From positions 1 through 64,000 of the forward strand of contig CAMXCT020003180.1 in NCBI GenBank assembly GCA_947184155.2: a stretch of 64,000 nt of DNA. Reading direction: 5' to 3'. The notes beneath the pieces were generated by a model that had not been told where the DNA came from, ran no database searches, and was given only the letters and a program-made list of their open reading frames with translations. This stretch comes from Cladocopium goreaui. Taxonomy: Eukaryota; Sar; Dinophyceae; Suessiales; Symbiodiniaceae. Numbering within the stretch: position 1 is the stretch's first letter; each line of letters begins with the position of its first letter. Shown in pieces: positions 51,095 to 63,264 of the stretch. Position numbers and translations under genes: made by a program.

Positions 51095-51480
51095 GATGGT
51101 TCACGCACACACACAAACTCTCACACGCAACTCTCTCACACAACTCTCACACACACACAACTTACTCACACAACTCTCTGACACACAACTCACTCACACA
51201 GCTGTTTGTGTGGCAGGCATGGCATTCAGAAGCATCGACCTCCATTCTGGGTGGCAGGCTTGGCACTTGGCGACATCGACCTTCACTTTGTGTGGCAGGC
51301 GTGGCACTTATGATACTGGGCTGGCTCTGGTGGTGCGCTTGGTTCCCTGGCACACAACTCACTCACACAGCTGTTTGTGTGGCATGCGTGGCGTTTGGAG
51401 GCATCGACCTCCACTTGGCGACGTCTAGTCTAGGCTTCACTGTGTGGCAGGCGTGGCACTTGGGGCGCTGGGCTGGCTCT
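51095..51480. repeat. CACACAACT array and 60-75-bp GTGTGGCAGGC repeats
   Basis: Units containing GTGTGGCAGGCNTGGCA and GCATCGACCTCCA recur about four times from 51205. The 267-codon frame across it is not called. Confidence 0.8.
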
Positions 51481-52009
51481 GGTGGCGCACTTCCGGTGAC
51501 GCCGCTCCATTTTCTTGCCTCTGTACATTGGTTGCCCTGGTTGCCCTTGGCCTCCCTGATCCCTGTGGCCTCCCTCAGGCAGAAAAAGATACATGGGATA
51601 TTGTTTAAATCAGCTGTTAAAGATGTTTCAGGTTATCAGCCGTATTTTTCCTTTGTCAAGTCGTCGTCGTTTTGTTTCACTGAGAAGCAGCAGCTGTTGT
51701 GTAAAAAAGATCAAACGTGCTGAAGACGAGCACCTTAAAGGACCCTGAAACAATAAATTTCAAGCACATTGTAAACTTATGTCACAATCAGGGAGGTATT
51801 GCTCTGTTAATTCGTCTGAATTCTTTTAGTCTATGGCTATGGATGTCGAATCTTTAGAAGAAGGACAGTATAAAATTTACTTTTAAGTTGGTTGAAATCG
51901 TGAAGGTAAAAACCCAGGCATACTGAGCAGGGTCTTCTGTTGTTAGTATTGAAACAAAAACTATATAATTACATGACAATATATTAAAGATGTATTATAG
52001 GCAGAGGAA
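51481..52009. other. No gene supported
   Basis: Unique DNA between repeat blocks. A short + frame ends at 51723 without recognised features. Confidence 0.3.
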
Positions 52010-55000
52010 ACAAGTAGCATCAAGACAATTTACACACAGACGCGTTTACACACAGAGACTTTTACACACAGACACTTTTACACACAGACACTTTTACACG
52101 CAGACGCTTTTACACACAGGCGCTTTTACACACAGACGCGTTTACACACAGACGCTTTTACACACAGAGCTTTTACACACAGGCGCTTTTACACACAGAC
52201 ACTTTACACACAAACGCTTTTACACACAGATGCTTTTACACACAGATTCCTTTACACACAGAGGCTTTTACACAGAGAGGCTTTTACACACAGACGCTTT
52301 TACACACAGATTCCTTTACACACAGAGGCTTTTACACACAGACGCTTTTACACACAGACACTTTTACACACAGACGCTTTTACACACAAACACTTTCACA
52401 CAGACGATTTTACACACAGACGCTTTTACACACCCACGCTTTTACACACAAACACTTTCACACACAGACGCTTTTACACACAGAGGCTTTTACACACAGA
52501 GGCTTTTACACAGAGACGCTTTTACACACAGACGCTTTTACACACAGAAGCTTTTACACACAAACGCTTTCACACACAGACGCTTTTACACACAGAGGCT
52601 TTTACACACAGACGCTTTTAAACACAGACGCTTTTACACACAGACACTTTGACACATAGACACTTTTACCCACAGAAGCTTTTACACACAGACTCCTTTA
52701 CACACAGACGCTTTTATACACAGGAGCTTTTACACACAGACGCTTTTACACACAGACGCTTTTACACACAGAGACTTTCACACACAGAAGCTTTTACACA
52801 CAAACGCTTTTACACACAGACACTTTTACCCACAGAAGCTTTTACACACACAAGCGCGCTTTTCTTTTACACACGCACACTTTCACACACAGACGCTTTT
52901 ACACACAGACTCTTTCACACACAGACGCTTTTACACACAGAAGCTTTTACACACAAACACTTTTACACACACACACTTTTACACACAGAGGCTTTTACAC
53001 ACAGACGCTTTCACACACAGAGACTTTTACACACAGAAGCTTGTACACACAAACGCTTTTACACACAGGCACTTTTACACCCACACACCCACACACACAC
53101 ACGATTTTCTTTCACACACACTCACACTTTCACACACAGACGCTTTTACACACAGACGCTTTTACACACAGACGCTTTTACACACAGAAGCTTTTACACA
53201 CAAACGCTTTCACACACAGACGCTTTTACACAGAGAGGCTTTTACACACAGACGCTTTTAAACACAGACGCTTTTACACACAGACACTTTGACACACAGA
53301 CACTTTTACCCACAGAAGCTTTTACACACAGACTCCTTTACACACAGACGCTTTTATACACAGGAGCTTTTACACACAGACGCTTTTACACACAGACGCT
53401 TTTACACACAAACGCTTTTACACACTGAAACTTTTACACACAGACGCTTTTACACACAGAGGCTTTTACACACAGACGCTTTTACACACAAACGCTTTTA
53501 CCCACAGACGCTTTTACCCACAGAAGCTTTTACACACAGACTCCTTTACACACAGACGCTTTTACACACAGAAGCTTTTTCACACAGACGCTTTTCCACA
53601 CAGACGCTTTTACACACAGACGCTTTTACACACGAACACTTTCACACACTGAGGCTTTTACACACAGAAGCTTTTACACACAGATTCCTTTACACACAGA
53701 CGCTTTTACACACAGAAGCTTTTACACACAGACGCTTTTACACACAGACGCTTTTACACACAGAGACTTTTACACACAGAAGCTTGTACACACAAACGCT
53801 TTTACACACAGACACTTTTACACACAGACACTTTTACACACAGACGCTTTTACACACAGACACTTTTACACACAGACGCTTTTACACAGAAGCTTTTACA
53901 CACAGACGCTTTTACACACAAACGCTTTTACACACAGACGCTTTTACACACAGACGCCTTTACACACAGACGCTTTTACACACAGACACTTTGACACACA
54001 GACACTTTTACACACAAACACTTTCACACAAAGAGGCTTTTACACACAGAAGCTTTTACACACAGACTCCTTTACACACAGACGCTTTTACACACAGAAG
54101 CTTTTACACACAGACGCTTTTACACACAAACACTTTCACACACAGAGGCTTTTACACACAGAAGCATTTACACACAGAGACTTTTACACGCAGACGCTTT
54201 TACACACAGACGCTTTTACACACAGACGCTTTTACACGCAGATGCTTTTACACACAGACGCTTTTACACACAGACGCTTTTACACACAGACTCCTTTAAA
54301 CACAGACGCTTTTACACACAGAAGCCTTTACACACAGGCGCTTTTACACACAGACGCGTTTACACACAGACGCTTTTACACACAGAGCTTTTCCACACAG
54401 ACGCTTTTACACACAGACACTTTACACACAAACTTTTTTACACACAGACGCTTTTACACACAGACGCGTTTACACACAGAGGCTTTTACACACAGAAGCT
54501 TTTACACACAGACGCTTTTACACACAGACGCTTTTACACACAGAAGCGTTTACACACAGAGAATTTTACACACAGACGCTTTTACACACAGAGATTCTTA
54601 CACACAAACACTTTCACACACAGACGCTTTTACACACAGAAGCTCCAACACTTTCACACACAGAGACTTTTACACACAGAAGCTTTTACACACAAATGCT
54701 TTTACACACAAACACTTTTACACACAGACGCTTTTACACACACACACGCTTTCACACTCAGGGACTTTTGCACACAGAAGCTTTTACACACAAACGCTTT
54801 TACACACAGACACTTTTACCGACAGACGCTTTTACACAAAAACACTTTCACACTCAGAGACTTTTACACACAGAAGCTTTTACACACAAACGCTTTTACA
54901 CACAGACGCTTTTACACGCAGATGCTTTTACACACACACACGCTTTTCTTTTACACACACACACACTTTCAAACACAGAGGCTTTTACACACAGACGCTT

Positions 55001-56270
55001 TTACACACAGAAGCTTTTACACACAGAAGCTTTTACACACAAACGCTTTTGCACACAGACGCTTTTACACACAGAAGCTTTTACACACAGACGCTTTCAC
55101 ACACAGAGACTTTTACACACAGAAGCTTTTACACACAAACACTTTTACCCACAGCACTTTTACACACACACACACACTTTTCTTTTACACACACACACTT
55201 TCACACACAGAGGCTTTTACACACAGACGCTTTTACACACAGATCTTTTACACACAGATGCTTCTACACACAGATGCTTCTACACACAGAAGCTTTTACA
55301 CACAAACGCTTTTACACACAGACGCTTTTACACACAGACGCTTTTGAACACAGACGCTTTTACACACAGAAGCTTTTACACACAGACACTTTTACCCACA
55401 AAAGCTATTACACGCACACGCTTTTCTTTTACACACACACACATTCACACTCAGAGGCTTTTACACACAGACGCTTTTACACACAGAGGCTTTTACACAC
55501 AGACGCTTTTACACACAAACGCTTTTACACACAGACGCTTTTACACACAGAAGCTTTTACACACAGACTCCTTCACACACAGATGCTTTTACACACAGAA
55601 ACCTTTGACTCCTTTACACGCAGACGCTTTTACACACAGACGCTTTTACACACAAACACTTTCACACACAGAGGCTTTTACACACAAAAGATTTAACGCA
55701 GGGGCTTTTACACACAGACGCTTTTACACACAGAAGCTTTTACACGCAGAGACTTTTACACGCAGACGCTTTTACACATAGACGCACTTTCACACACAGA
55801 GGCTTTTACACACAGACTGCTTTACACACAGACGCTTTTACACACAGACGCTTTTACACACAGAAGCTTATACATACAGACTCCTTTACACAAAGACGCT
55901 TTTACACGCAGAAGCTTTTACGCACAGACGCTTGTACACACAGACGCTTTTTCACACAGACGCTTTTACACACAGACGCTTTCACACACAGAAGCTTTTA
56001 CACACAGAAGCTTTTACACACAGACTCCTTTACACACAGACGCTTTTACACACAGAGGCTTTTACACACAGACGATTTTACACACAAACACTTTTCACGC
56101 ACAGAGGCTTTTACACACAGAAGCTTTCACACACAGACGCTTTTACTCACAGAAGCTTTTACACACAGACGCTTTTACACACAAACACTTTTCACGCACA
56201 GAGGCTTTTACACACAGAAGCTTTCACACACAGAAACTTTTACACACAAACACTTTCACACACAGAGACC
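52010..56270. repeat. 16-bp tandem array, inverted 4.3-kb block
   Basis: Same 16-mer as at 21-40 kb in the opposite orientation (TTTTACACACAGACGC). About 260 units. 52521-52760 recurs at 53161-53400, an exact offset of 640 bp (40 units). Insertions of CGCTTTTCTTTTACACAC type recur near 52850, 53100, 54930, 55165 and 55410. Frames of up to 484 codons repeat a 16-residue Thr/His/Phe-rich peptide and are artefacts. Confidence 0.95.
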
Positions 56271-56275
56271 GGACC

Positions 56276-56395
56276 CGTGAAATCGCAATTTTACCTCAGT
56301 TTTTGGCGATCGAACCTCATTTCGTGCGAAAGGGTTGCGATCGGACTAACTAAAATCGCAATTTTACCCCAGTTTTTGACGTCCAACTTGGCAGT
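56276..56395. repeat. 72-bp repeat, inverted, two copies
   Basis: Reverse complement of the 72-mer at 23.1 and 38.7 kb (TTTCGTGCGAAAGGGTTGCG). The 16-mer and 72-mer arrays thus occur next to each other in both orientations. Confidence 0.85.
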
Positions 56396-56407
56396 TCCCC
56401 ACATTGA

Positions 56408-57230
56408 CGTGTGGGGTTTTTGTTTTTAGTTCTGTATCCGCCTTCCTCCTCCTCCGCCTCCCGTCCACTCAACTCACTCACTCACTCAACTCACTCACTC
56501 ACTCACTCACTCAACTCAACTCAACTCAACTCAACTCAACTCAACTCAACTCAACTCAACTCACTCACTCACTCACTCACTCACTCACACTCTCACACTC
56601 CACTCACTCACACTCTCACACTCTCACACTCTCACACTCTCGCTCACAACTCTCGCTCACAACTCTCGCTCACAACTCTCGCTCACAACTCTCGCTCACA
56701 ACTCTCGCTCACAACTCTCGCTCACAACTCTCGCTCACAACTCTCGCTCACAACTCTCACTCTCAACTCTCACTCTCAACTCTCACTCTCAACTCTCACT
56801 CTCAACTCTCACTCTCAACTCTCACTCTCAACTCTCACTCTCAACTCTCACTCTCAACTCTCACTCTCAACTCTCACTCTCAACTCTCAACTCTCACTCT
56901 CAACTCTCACTCTCAACTCTCACTCTCAACTCTCACTCTCACTCACTCTCACTCACTCTCACCCACTCTCACCCACTCTCACCCACTCTCACCCACTCTC
57001 ACCCACACTCACCCACACTCACCCACACTCACCCACACTCACCCACACTCACCCACACTCACTCACACTCACTCACACTCACCCACACTCACCCACACTC
57101 ACTCACACTCACTCACACTCACTCACACTCACTCACTCACACCCACTCACACCCACTCACACCCACTCACACCCACTCACACCCACTCACACCCACTCAC
57201 ACCCACCATCCCGGTCCCCCCCCACCCCCT
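56408..57230. repeat. Leader plus CTCAA / CTCACTC arrays
   Basis: Leader GTGTGGGGTTTTTGTTTTTA followed by blocks of CAACT, CAACTCTCGCT, CAACTCTCACT and CACCCACACT units. The + strand has almost no G for more than 700 bp. Confidence 0.9.
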
Positions 57231-57606
57231 CCCCCTCACCCCCCCTCCCCCCCCTCCCCCCCCAGCTCCCCACCCCTCACACCCCCCTCCCGCCCGCCCT
57301 CCCCCCCCCTCCCCTACCCTCCCACTCCCTCCCCCCTCCTCCCTCCCCTCACCTGATCCCCTCCCGGTCCCCCCTCCGCTCCCCTCCCTCCCCTCCTCCC
57401 CTCCCTCCCCTCCTCCCCTCAAATCCCCTCCCTTCCCCTCCCTCCCCTCCCCCTCCCCTCCCGGGTCCACGTTCACTCCGCCCGCCTCCCTCCCCTCCCT
57501 CCCCCATCCCTCCTCTCCCTACCGCGGCCTCCCTCTCCCTCCTCTCCCATCCTTCCCTCTCCCCACCTTCTACTCCCTCCCTCCCGTCCCGTCTCCATTC
57601 CTCGTC
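57231..57606. repeat. C/T-only low-complexity DNA
   Basis: CCCTCCC-type homopyrimidine run; the 500-codon Ser/Pro/Leu-rich frames across it are artefacts. Confidence 0.9.
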
Positions 57607-57930
57607 CTCCGCTCACTCCGCTCACTCCGCTCACTCCGCTCACTCCGCTCACTCCGCTCACTCCGCTCACTCCGCTCACTCCGCTCACTCCGCTCACTCC
57701 GCTCACTCCGCTCACTCCGCTCACTCCGCTCACTCCGCTCACTCCGCTCACTCCCCTCACTCCACTCACTCCACTCACTCCGCTCACTCCGCTCACTCCG
57801 CTCACTCCGCTCACTCCGCTCACTCACTCACTCACTCGCTCACTCGCTCACTCGCTCACTCGCTCACTCGCTCACTCGCTCACTCGCTCACTCGCTCACT
57901 CGCTCACTCACTCACTCACTCACTCACCTT
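57607..57930. repeat. CTCACTCCG 9-bp array and CTCACTCG 8-bp array
   Basis: About 24 copies of the 9-mer, then about ten of the 8-mer. A 9-mer gives the same three-residue repeat along one frame (SER on the minus strand). Confidence 0.95.
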
Positions 57931-58164
57931 GCCGATGTTAATTAGGAGTGAAGGAGTGGGTTTGAGGCTGCAGAATCGAAGGGAAAGAGGAAAAAACAAA
58001 AAACAAAGAACAAAAATGCATTTTGTTTCCGACTATGTTGTCTAAAATTGTATGTTTGGGGCGGTCAATAAATTCAGGGACTAGTGCTTGCCCCATGTGT
58101 GCACATGATCAGACATGTATAACTTCTTAGAAGATTTTTTGTGAGTGGCTGCACCCTCACAATC
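57931..58164. other. Unique spacer, no gene
   Basis: Nothing recognised. Confidence 0.3.
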
Positions 58165-58690
58165 ACAGTTTTGAAGCTATGTAAAATCATTGGTTTGGCA
58201 TCCCATGTCTTGCTGTGACACAGAAATGAAGCACACTATCTGTCTGTGCTTTCTTACAAGGAATGCTGTGATATTACCACACGTTTTGCATAGTTTTAAT
58301 TTAACAATTTTGAAGCCAAAACTGTGGAAATACCACACCTTTTGCACAATTTCGAAGCCCAAACTGTGGTATTACCACGCTTTTTACAGAGTTTCAAAGC
58401 CAAAGCTGTGGTATCTCTACATTTTTTTCATTTTCCACACCGTTTGAAGCCAAAACTGTGATATGTCTTCATTTCTTGCATACTTGTGAAGCCACAAATT
58501 GATATTACCACACGTTTTGCACAGTCTGAAACCTAAAACTGCGATATGACCACATGTTTTGCATAGTTTTCGAGCCAAAACTGTGATATTACCACCAGTT
58601 TTTCATAGTTTGGAAATCAAACCTATGATGTTTCTGCATCTTGTGCGTAGTTTTGGAAGCAAAACTAACTGTGAAATTACCACATGTTTT
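58165..58690. repeat. ~42-bp satellite
   Basis: About twelve imperfect copies of a unit containing GAAGCCAAAACTGTGATATT and CCACACGTTTTGCATAG. Spacing between GAAGCC landmarks is 40-50 bp. Confidence 0.85.
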
Positions 58691-59330
58691 GACATTGTTC
58701 TTCAATTTCCATAGGGTGGACCACCATTTTATCATGAATAATGTTGGATGCTGATTAGTGTGGGGATACACTATTGTGTCCACAGACCTCAAAATTATTC
58801 TGTAACTCTGGAAATGTTCGAGGGGTACACTATTGTGTCCACAGGATTTTGGTGTAAGTTTTTTTTTATTTTTTTTCATTTTTTAGTTTTTAATTGTGTT
58901 TTATTTTATTTTAAAATTTTTAAATATTTTTTATTTTTATTTTTAATCATAATATTTTTTTTAAAAAAAAATATTTTTTAAATTATTTTTTTGTTTTTAT
59001 TTTTAGTTAAAATATTTTTAAAAAAATATTTTTTTATTTTTATTTTTAATTATTTTTATTTTATTTTAAATTATTTTTTATTTTTATTTTTAATTATAAT
59101 AATTTTTAATTTAATTATTTTTAGTTTTAATTATATATTTTTTATTATTTTGTAAAATTGTGTCAGGATACACAATTGTGTCATTGTGTCAGGATACACA
59201 ATTGTGTCTTTGTCTTTTTTGTTGTTCAAACATTTTTCATTTTTTTTCATTTTTTAAAGCTTTTTCCTTTTACTTTTTATTTTCCATCATTGAAATTTTC
59301 CAGATGCCTTCCACAGAAAATTACATCCAG
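58691..59330. repeat. A/T-rich low-complexity DNA with ACACTATTGTGTCC motifs
   Basis: 58860-59150 is almost only A and T. Copies of ACACTATTGTGTCC or ACACAATTGTGTC occur near 58770, 58827, 59168 and 59190. Confidence 0.85.
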
Positions 59331-60480
59331 GTACAAAATAGTGTGGTTTGTTTGGAGGGTACACTATTGTGTCCAGCTGCTTTCCTGAGGTCATGATTTT
59401 TTGATTTTTTTCAATCATTTCCTTTACCTTTTCCTTTGCTAGCTAAAGTGTTTTCCTTTTAATTAATTTCTTTCTTAGTTTCTTTCATTTGGAATTCTCA
59501 GAAATGACAAGTTTCCCAAAATATATCATGCCTTATTAAAACCCAATTAAAAAACATCACTCAAACAATTTTTCAAGGGGGTAGTCCATGAGCAGCCCTG
59601 GTACACAATAGTGTGGTTTGTTTGGAGGGTACACTATTGTGTCCAGCTGCTTTCCTGAGGTCATGATTTTTTGATTTTTTCAATCATTTCCTTTACCTTT
59701 TCCTTTGCTAAAGTTTTTTTTCTTTTAATTACTTAATTACTTTCTTAATTTCTTTCATTTGAAATTCTCAGAAATGCCCAGTTTCCCAAAATATATGATG
59801 CCTTATTAAAACCCAATTAAAAAACATCGCTCCAACAATTTTTCAAGGGGGTAGTCCATGAGCAACCCTGATACAGAATAGTGTGGTTTGTTTGGAGGGT
59901 ACGCTATTGTGTCCAGCTGCTTTCCTGAGGTCATGTTTTTTTGATTTTTTTCAATCATTTCCTTTACCTTTTCCTTTGCTAAAGTTTTTTCTTTTAATTA
60001 CTTAATTACTTTCTTAGTTTCTTTCATTTGAAATTCTCAGAAATGCCCAGTTTCCCAAAATATATGATGCCTTATTAAAACCCAATTAAAAAACATCACC
60101 CAAACAATTTTTCAAGGGGGTAATCCATGAGCAACCCTGATACACAATAGTATGGTTTGTTTGGAGGGTACACTATTGTGTCCTGCTGCTTCCTGAGGTC
60201 ATGATTTTTTTGATTTTTTTCAATCATTTCCTTGAACCTTTTCCTTTGCTATTTTTTTTAAATTACTTAGTTACTTTCTTAGTTTCTTTCATTTGAAATT
60301 CTCAGAAATGCCCAATTTCCCAAAATATATGATGCCTTATTAAAACCTAATTAAAAATCAACACTTAAACAATTTTTCAAGGGGGTAGTCCATGAGCAAC
60401 CCTGATACACAATAGTGTGGTTTGTTTGGAGGGTACACTATTGTGTCCAGATGCTTCCTCGTGTGATTTTATGTTCAAGC
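59331..60480. repeat. ~270-bp satellite with palindrome, first block
   Basis: Landmark GTGTGGTTTGTTTGGAGGGT at 59341, 59611, 59881, about 60140 and 60415 (spacing 260-275). Each unit has ACACAATAGTG and CACTATTGTGT, an 11-bp inverted repeat about 20 bases apart. Confidence 0.95.
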
Positions 60481-60519
60481 ATTCCCTTTACCTTTTCCTT
60501 TGCTAAAGTTTTTTTCTTT

Positions 60520-63090
60520 TATGGTATTTCTATGGTATTACTATGATATTTCTGGAGGATTTCTATGGGATTTCTGAAGGGGTGCTATGGGAGTTCTATG
60601 GTATTCTTATGGGATTTCCATTGGATTCCTATGGGATTTCTATGGTATTTCTATTGGATTCCTATGGAATTTCTATTGGATTCCTGTGGGATTTCCAAGG
60701 TATTTCCATGATGTTTCTGTGATATTTCTATGGGATTATTATTGGAATTCTCATGGGATTTCTTTTGTGGTTCCTATGCATTTCCATGTTATTTCTATGA
60801 TCTTTCTATGGGATTTCTGTAAGATTCTTATGGGATTTCCATGTTATTTCTATGATCTTTCTGTGAGATTCCTATGGGATTTCCATGTTATTTCAGTTAT
60901 TTCTATGATCTTTCTATGGGATTTCTGTGAGATTCCTATGGGATTTCCATGTTATTTCTATGATCTTTCTATGGGATTTCTGTGAGATTCCTATGGGATT
61001 TTCATGTTATTTCTATGATCTTTCTATGGGATTTCTGTGAGATTCCTATGGGATTTCCATGTTATTTCTATGATCTTTCTATGGGATTTCTGTGAGATTC
61101 TTATGGGATTTCCATGTTTTTTCTATGATCTTTCTATGGGATTTCTGTGAGATTCCTATGGGATTTCCATGTTATTTCTATGATCTTTCTATGGGATTTC
61201 TGTGAGATTCCTATGGGATTTCCATGTTATTTCTATGATCTTTCTATGGGATTTCTGTGAGGTTCTTATGGGGTTTCCATGTTATTTCTATGATCTTTCT
61301 ATGGGATTTCTGTGAGATTCCTATGGGATTTCCATGTTATTTCTATGATCTTTCTATGGGATTTCTGTGAGATTCCTATGGGATTTCCATGTTACTTCTA
61401 TGATCTTTCTATGGGATTTCTGTGGGATTCCTATGGGATTTCCATGTTATTTCTATGATCTTTCTATGGGATTTCTGTGAGATTCCTATGGGATTTCCAT
61501 GTTATTTCTATGATCTTTCTATGGGATTTCTGTGAGATTCCTATGGGATTTCCATGTTATTTCTATGATCTTTCTATGGGATTTCTGTGAGATTCTTATG
61601 GGATTTCCATATTATTTCTATGATCTTTCTATGGGGTTTCTGTGAGATTCCTATGGGATTTCCATGTTATTTCTATGATCTTTCTATGGGATTTCTGTGA
61701 GATTCCTATGGGATATCCATGCTATTTCTATGATCTTTCTATGGGATTTCTGTGAGGTTCCTATGGGATTTCCATGTTATTTCTATGATCTTTCTATGGG
61801 ATTTCTGTGAGATTCCTATGGGATTTCCATGTTATTTCTATGATCTTTCTATGGGATTTCTGTGAGATTCTTATGGTATTTCCATGTTATTTCTATGATC
61901 TTTCTATGGGATTTCTGTGAGATTCTTATGGGATTTCCATGTTATTTCTATGATCTTTCTGTGGGATTCTTATGGTGTTTCCATGTTATTTCTATGATCT
62001 TTCTATGGGATTTCTGTGAGATTCTTATGGGATTTCCATGTTATTTCTATGATCTTTCTATGGGATTTCTGTGAGATTCCTATGGTATTTCCATGTTATT
62101 TCAGTTATTTCTATGATTTTTCTATGGGATTTCTGTGAGATTCCTATGGGATTTCCATGTTATTTCTATGATCTTTCTATGGGGTTTCTGTGAGATTCCT
62201 ATGGGATTTCCATGTTATTACTATGATCTTTCTATGGGATTTCTGTGAGATTCCTATGGGATTTCCATGTTGTTTCTATGCTCTTTCTATGGGATTTCTG
62301 TGAGATTCCTATGGGATTTCCATGTTATTTCTATGATCTTTCTGTGGGATTTCTGTGAGACTCTTATGGGATTTCCATGTTATTTCTATGATCTTTCTAT
62401 GGGATTTCTGTGAGATTCCTATGGGATTTCCATGTTATTTCTATGATCTTTCTATGGGATGTCTGTGAGATTCCTATGGGATTTCCATGTTATTTCTATG
62501 ATCTTTCTATGGGATTTCTGTGAGATTCTTATGGGATTTCAATTTTATTTCTATGATCTTTCTATGGGATTTCTGTGAGATTCCTATGGGATTTCCATGC
62601 TATTTCTATGATCTTTCCATGGGATTTCTGTGAGATTCTTATGGGATTTCCATGTTATTTCTATGATCTTTCTATGGGATTTCTGTGAGATTCCTATGGG
62701 ATTTCCATGTTATTTCTATGATCTTTCTATGGGATTTCTGTGAGATTCCTATGGGATTTCCATGGTATTTCTATGATCTTTCTGTGGGATTTCTGTGAGG
62801 TTCCTATGGGATTTCCATGTTATTTCTATGATCTTTCTATGGGATTTCTGTGAGATTCCTATGGGATTTCCATGTTATTTTTATGATCTTTCTATGGGAT
62901 TTCTGTGAGATTCCTATGGGATTTCCATGTTATTTCTATGATCTTTCTATGGGATTTCTGTGAGATTCTTATGGTATTTCCACGTTATTTCTATGATCTT
63001 TCTATGGGATTTCTGTGAGATTCTTATGGGATTTCCATGTTATTTCTATGATCTTTCTATGGGATTTCTATGATATTTCTTTGGGACTAC
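60520..63090. repeat. 55-bp satellite, about 41 copies
   Basis: Unit contains GAGATTCCTATGGGATTTCC, ATGTTATTTCTATGATCTTT and CTATGGGATTTCTGT. 60520-60800 is a degenerate edge. It interrupts the ~270-bp satellite. Confidence 0.95.
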
Positions 63091-63099
63091 TATTGGATT

Positions 63100-63262
63100 T
63101 CTATGGGATGCCGATTGAAAGTAAATTGGCAGTAAATTGAATTTAATTGAAAGTAAATTCAAAGTAATTTGAAATCAATTCAAAGTAAAGTGAAAGTAAA
63201 TTGAAATCAATTGAAAGTAAATTGAAATCAATTGAAAGTAACTTCAAATCAATTGAATGATC
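63100..63262. repeat. ATTGAAAGTAA / ATTGAAATCA repeats
   Basis: About fourteen 10-11-bp units at the right edge of the 55-bp array. Confidence 0.85.
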
Positions 63263-63264
63263 GA

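Noticed and set aside
50920-51723. 267-codon + frame
   Set aside because: Most of it is CACACAACT and GTGTGGCAGGC repeat; the rest shows no recognised feature.
52649-55781. 259-484-codon + frames
   Set aside because: Same 16-bp repeat artefact in the inverted array.
56404-58045. 513- and 544-codon Ser/Pro/Leu-rich frames
   Set aside because: They cross several unrelated simple repeats in two frames at once, so they are compositional artefacts.
60587-62074. Phe/Tyr/Ile-rich + frames
   Set aside because: Translation of the 55-bp satellite.
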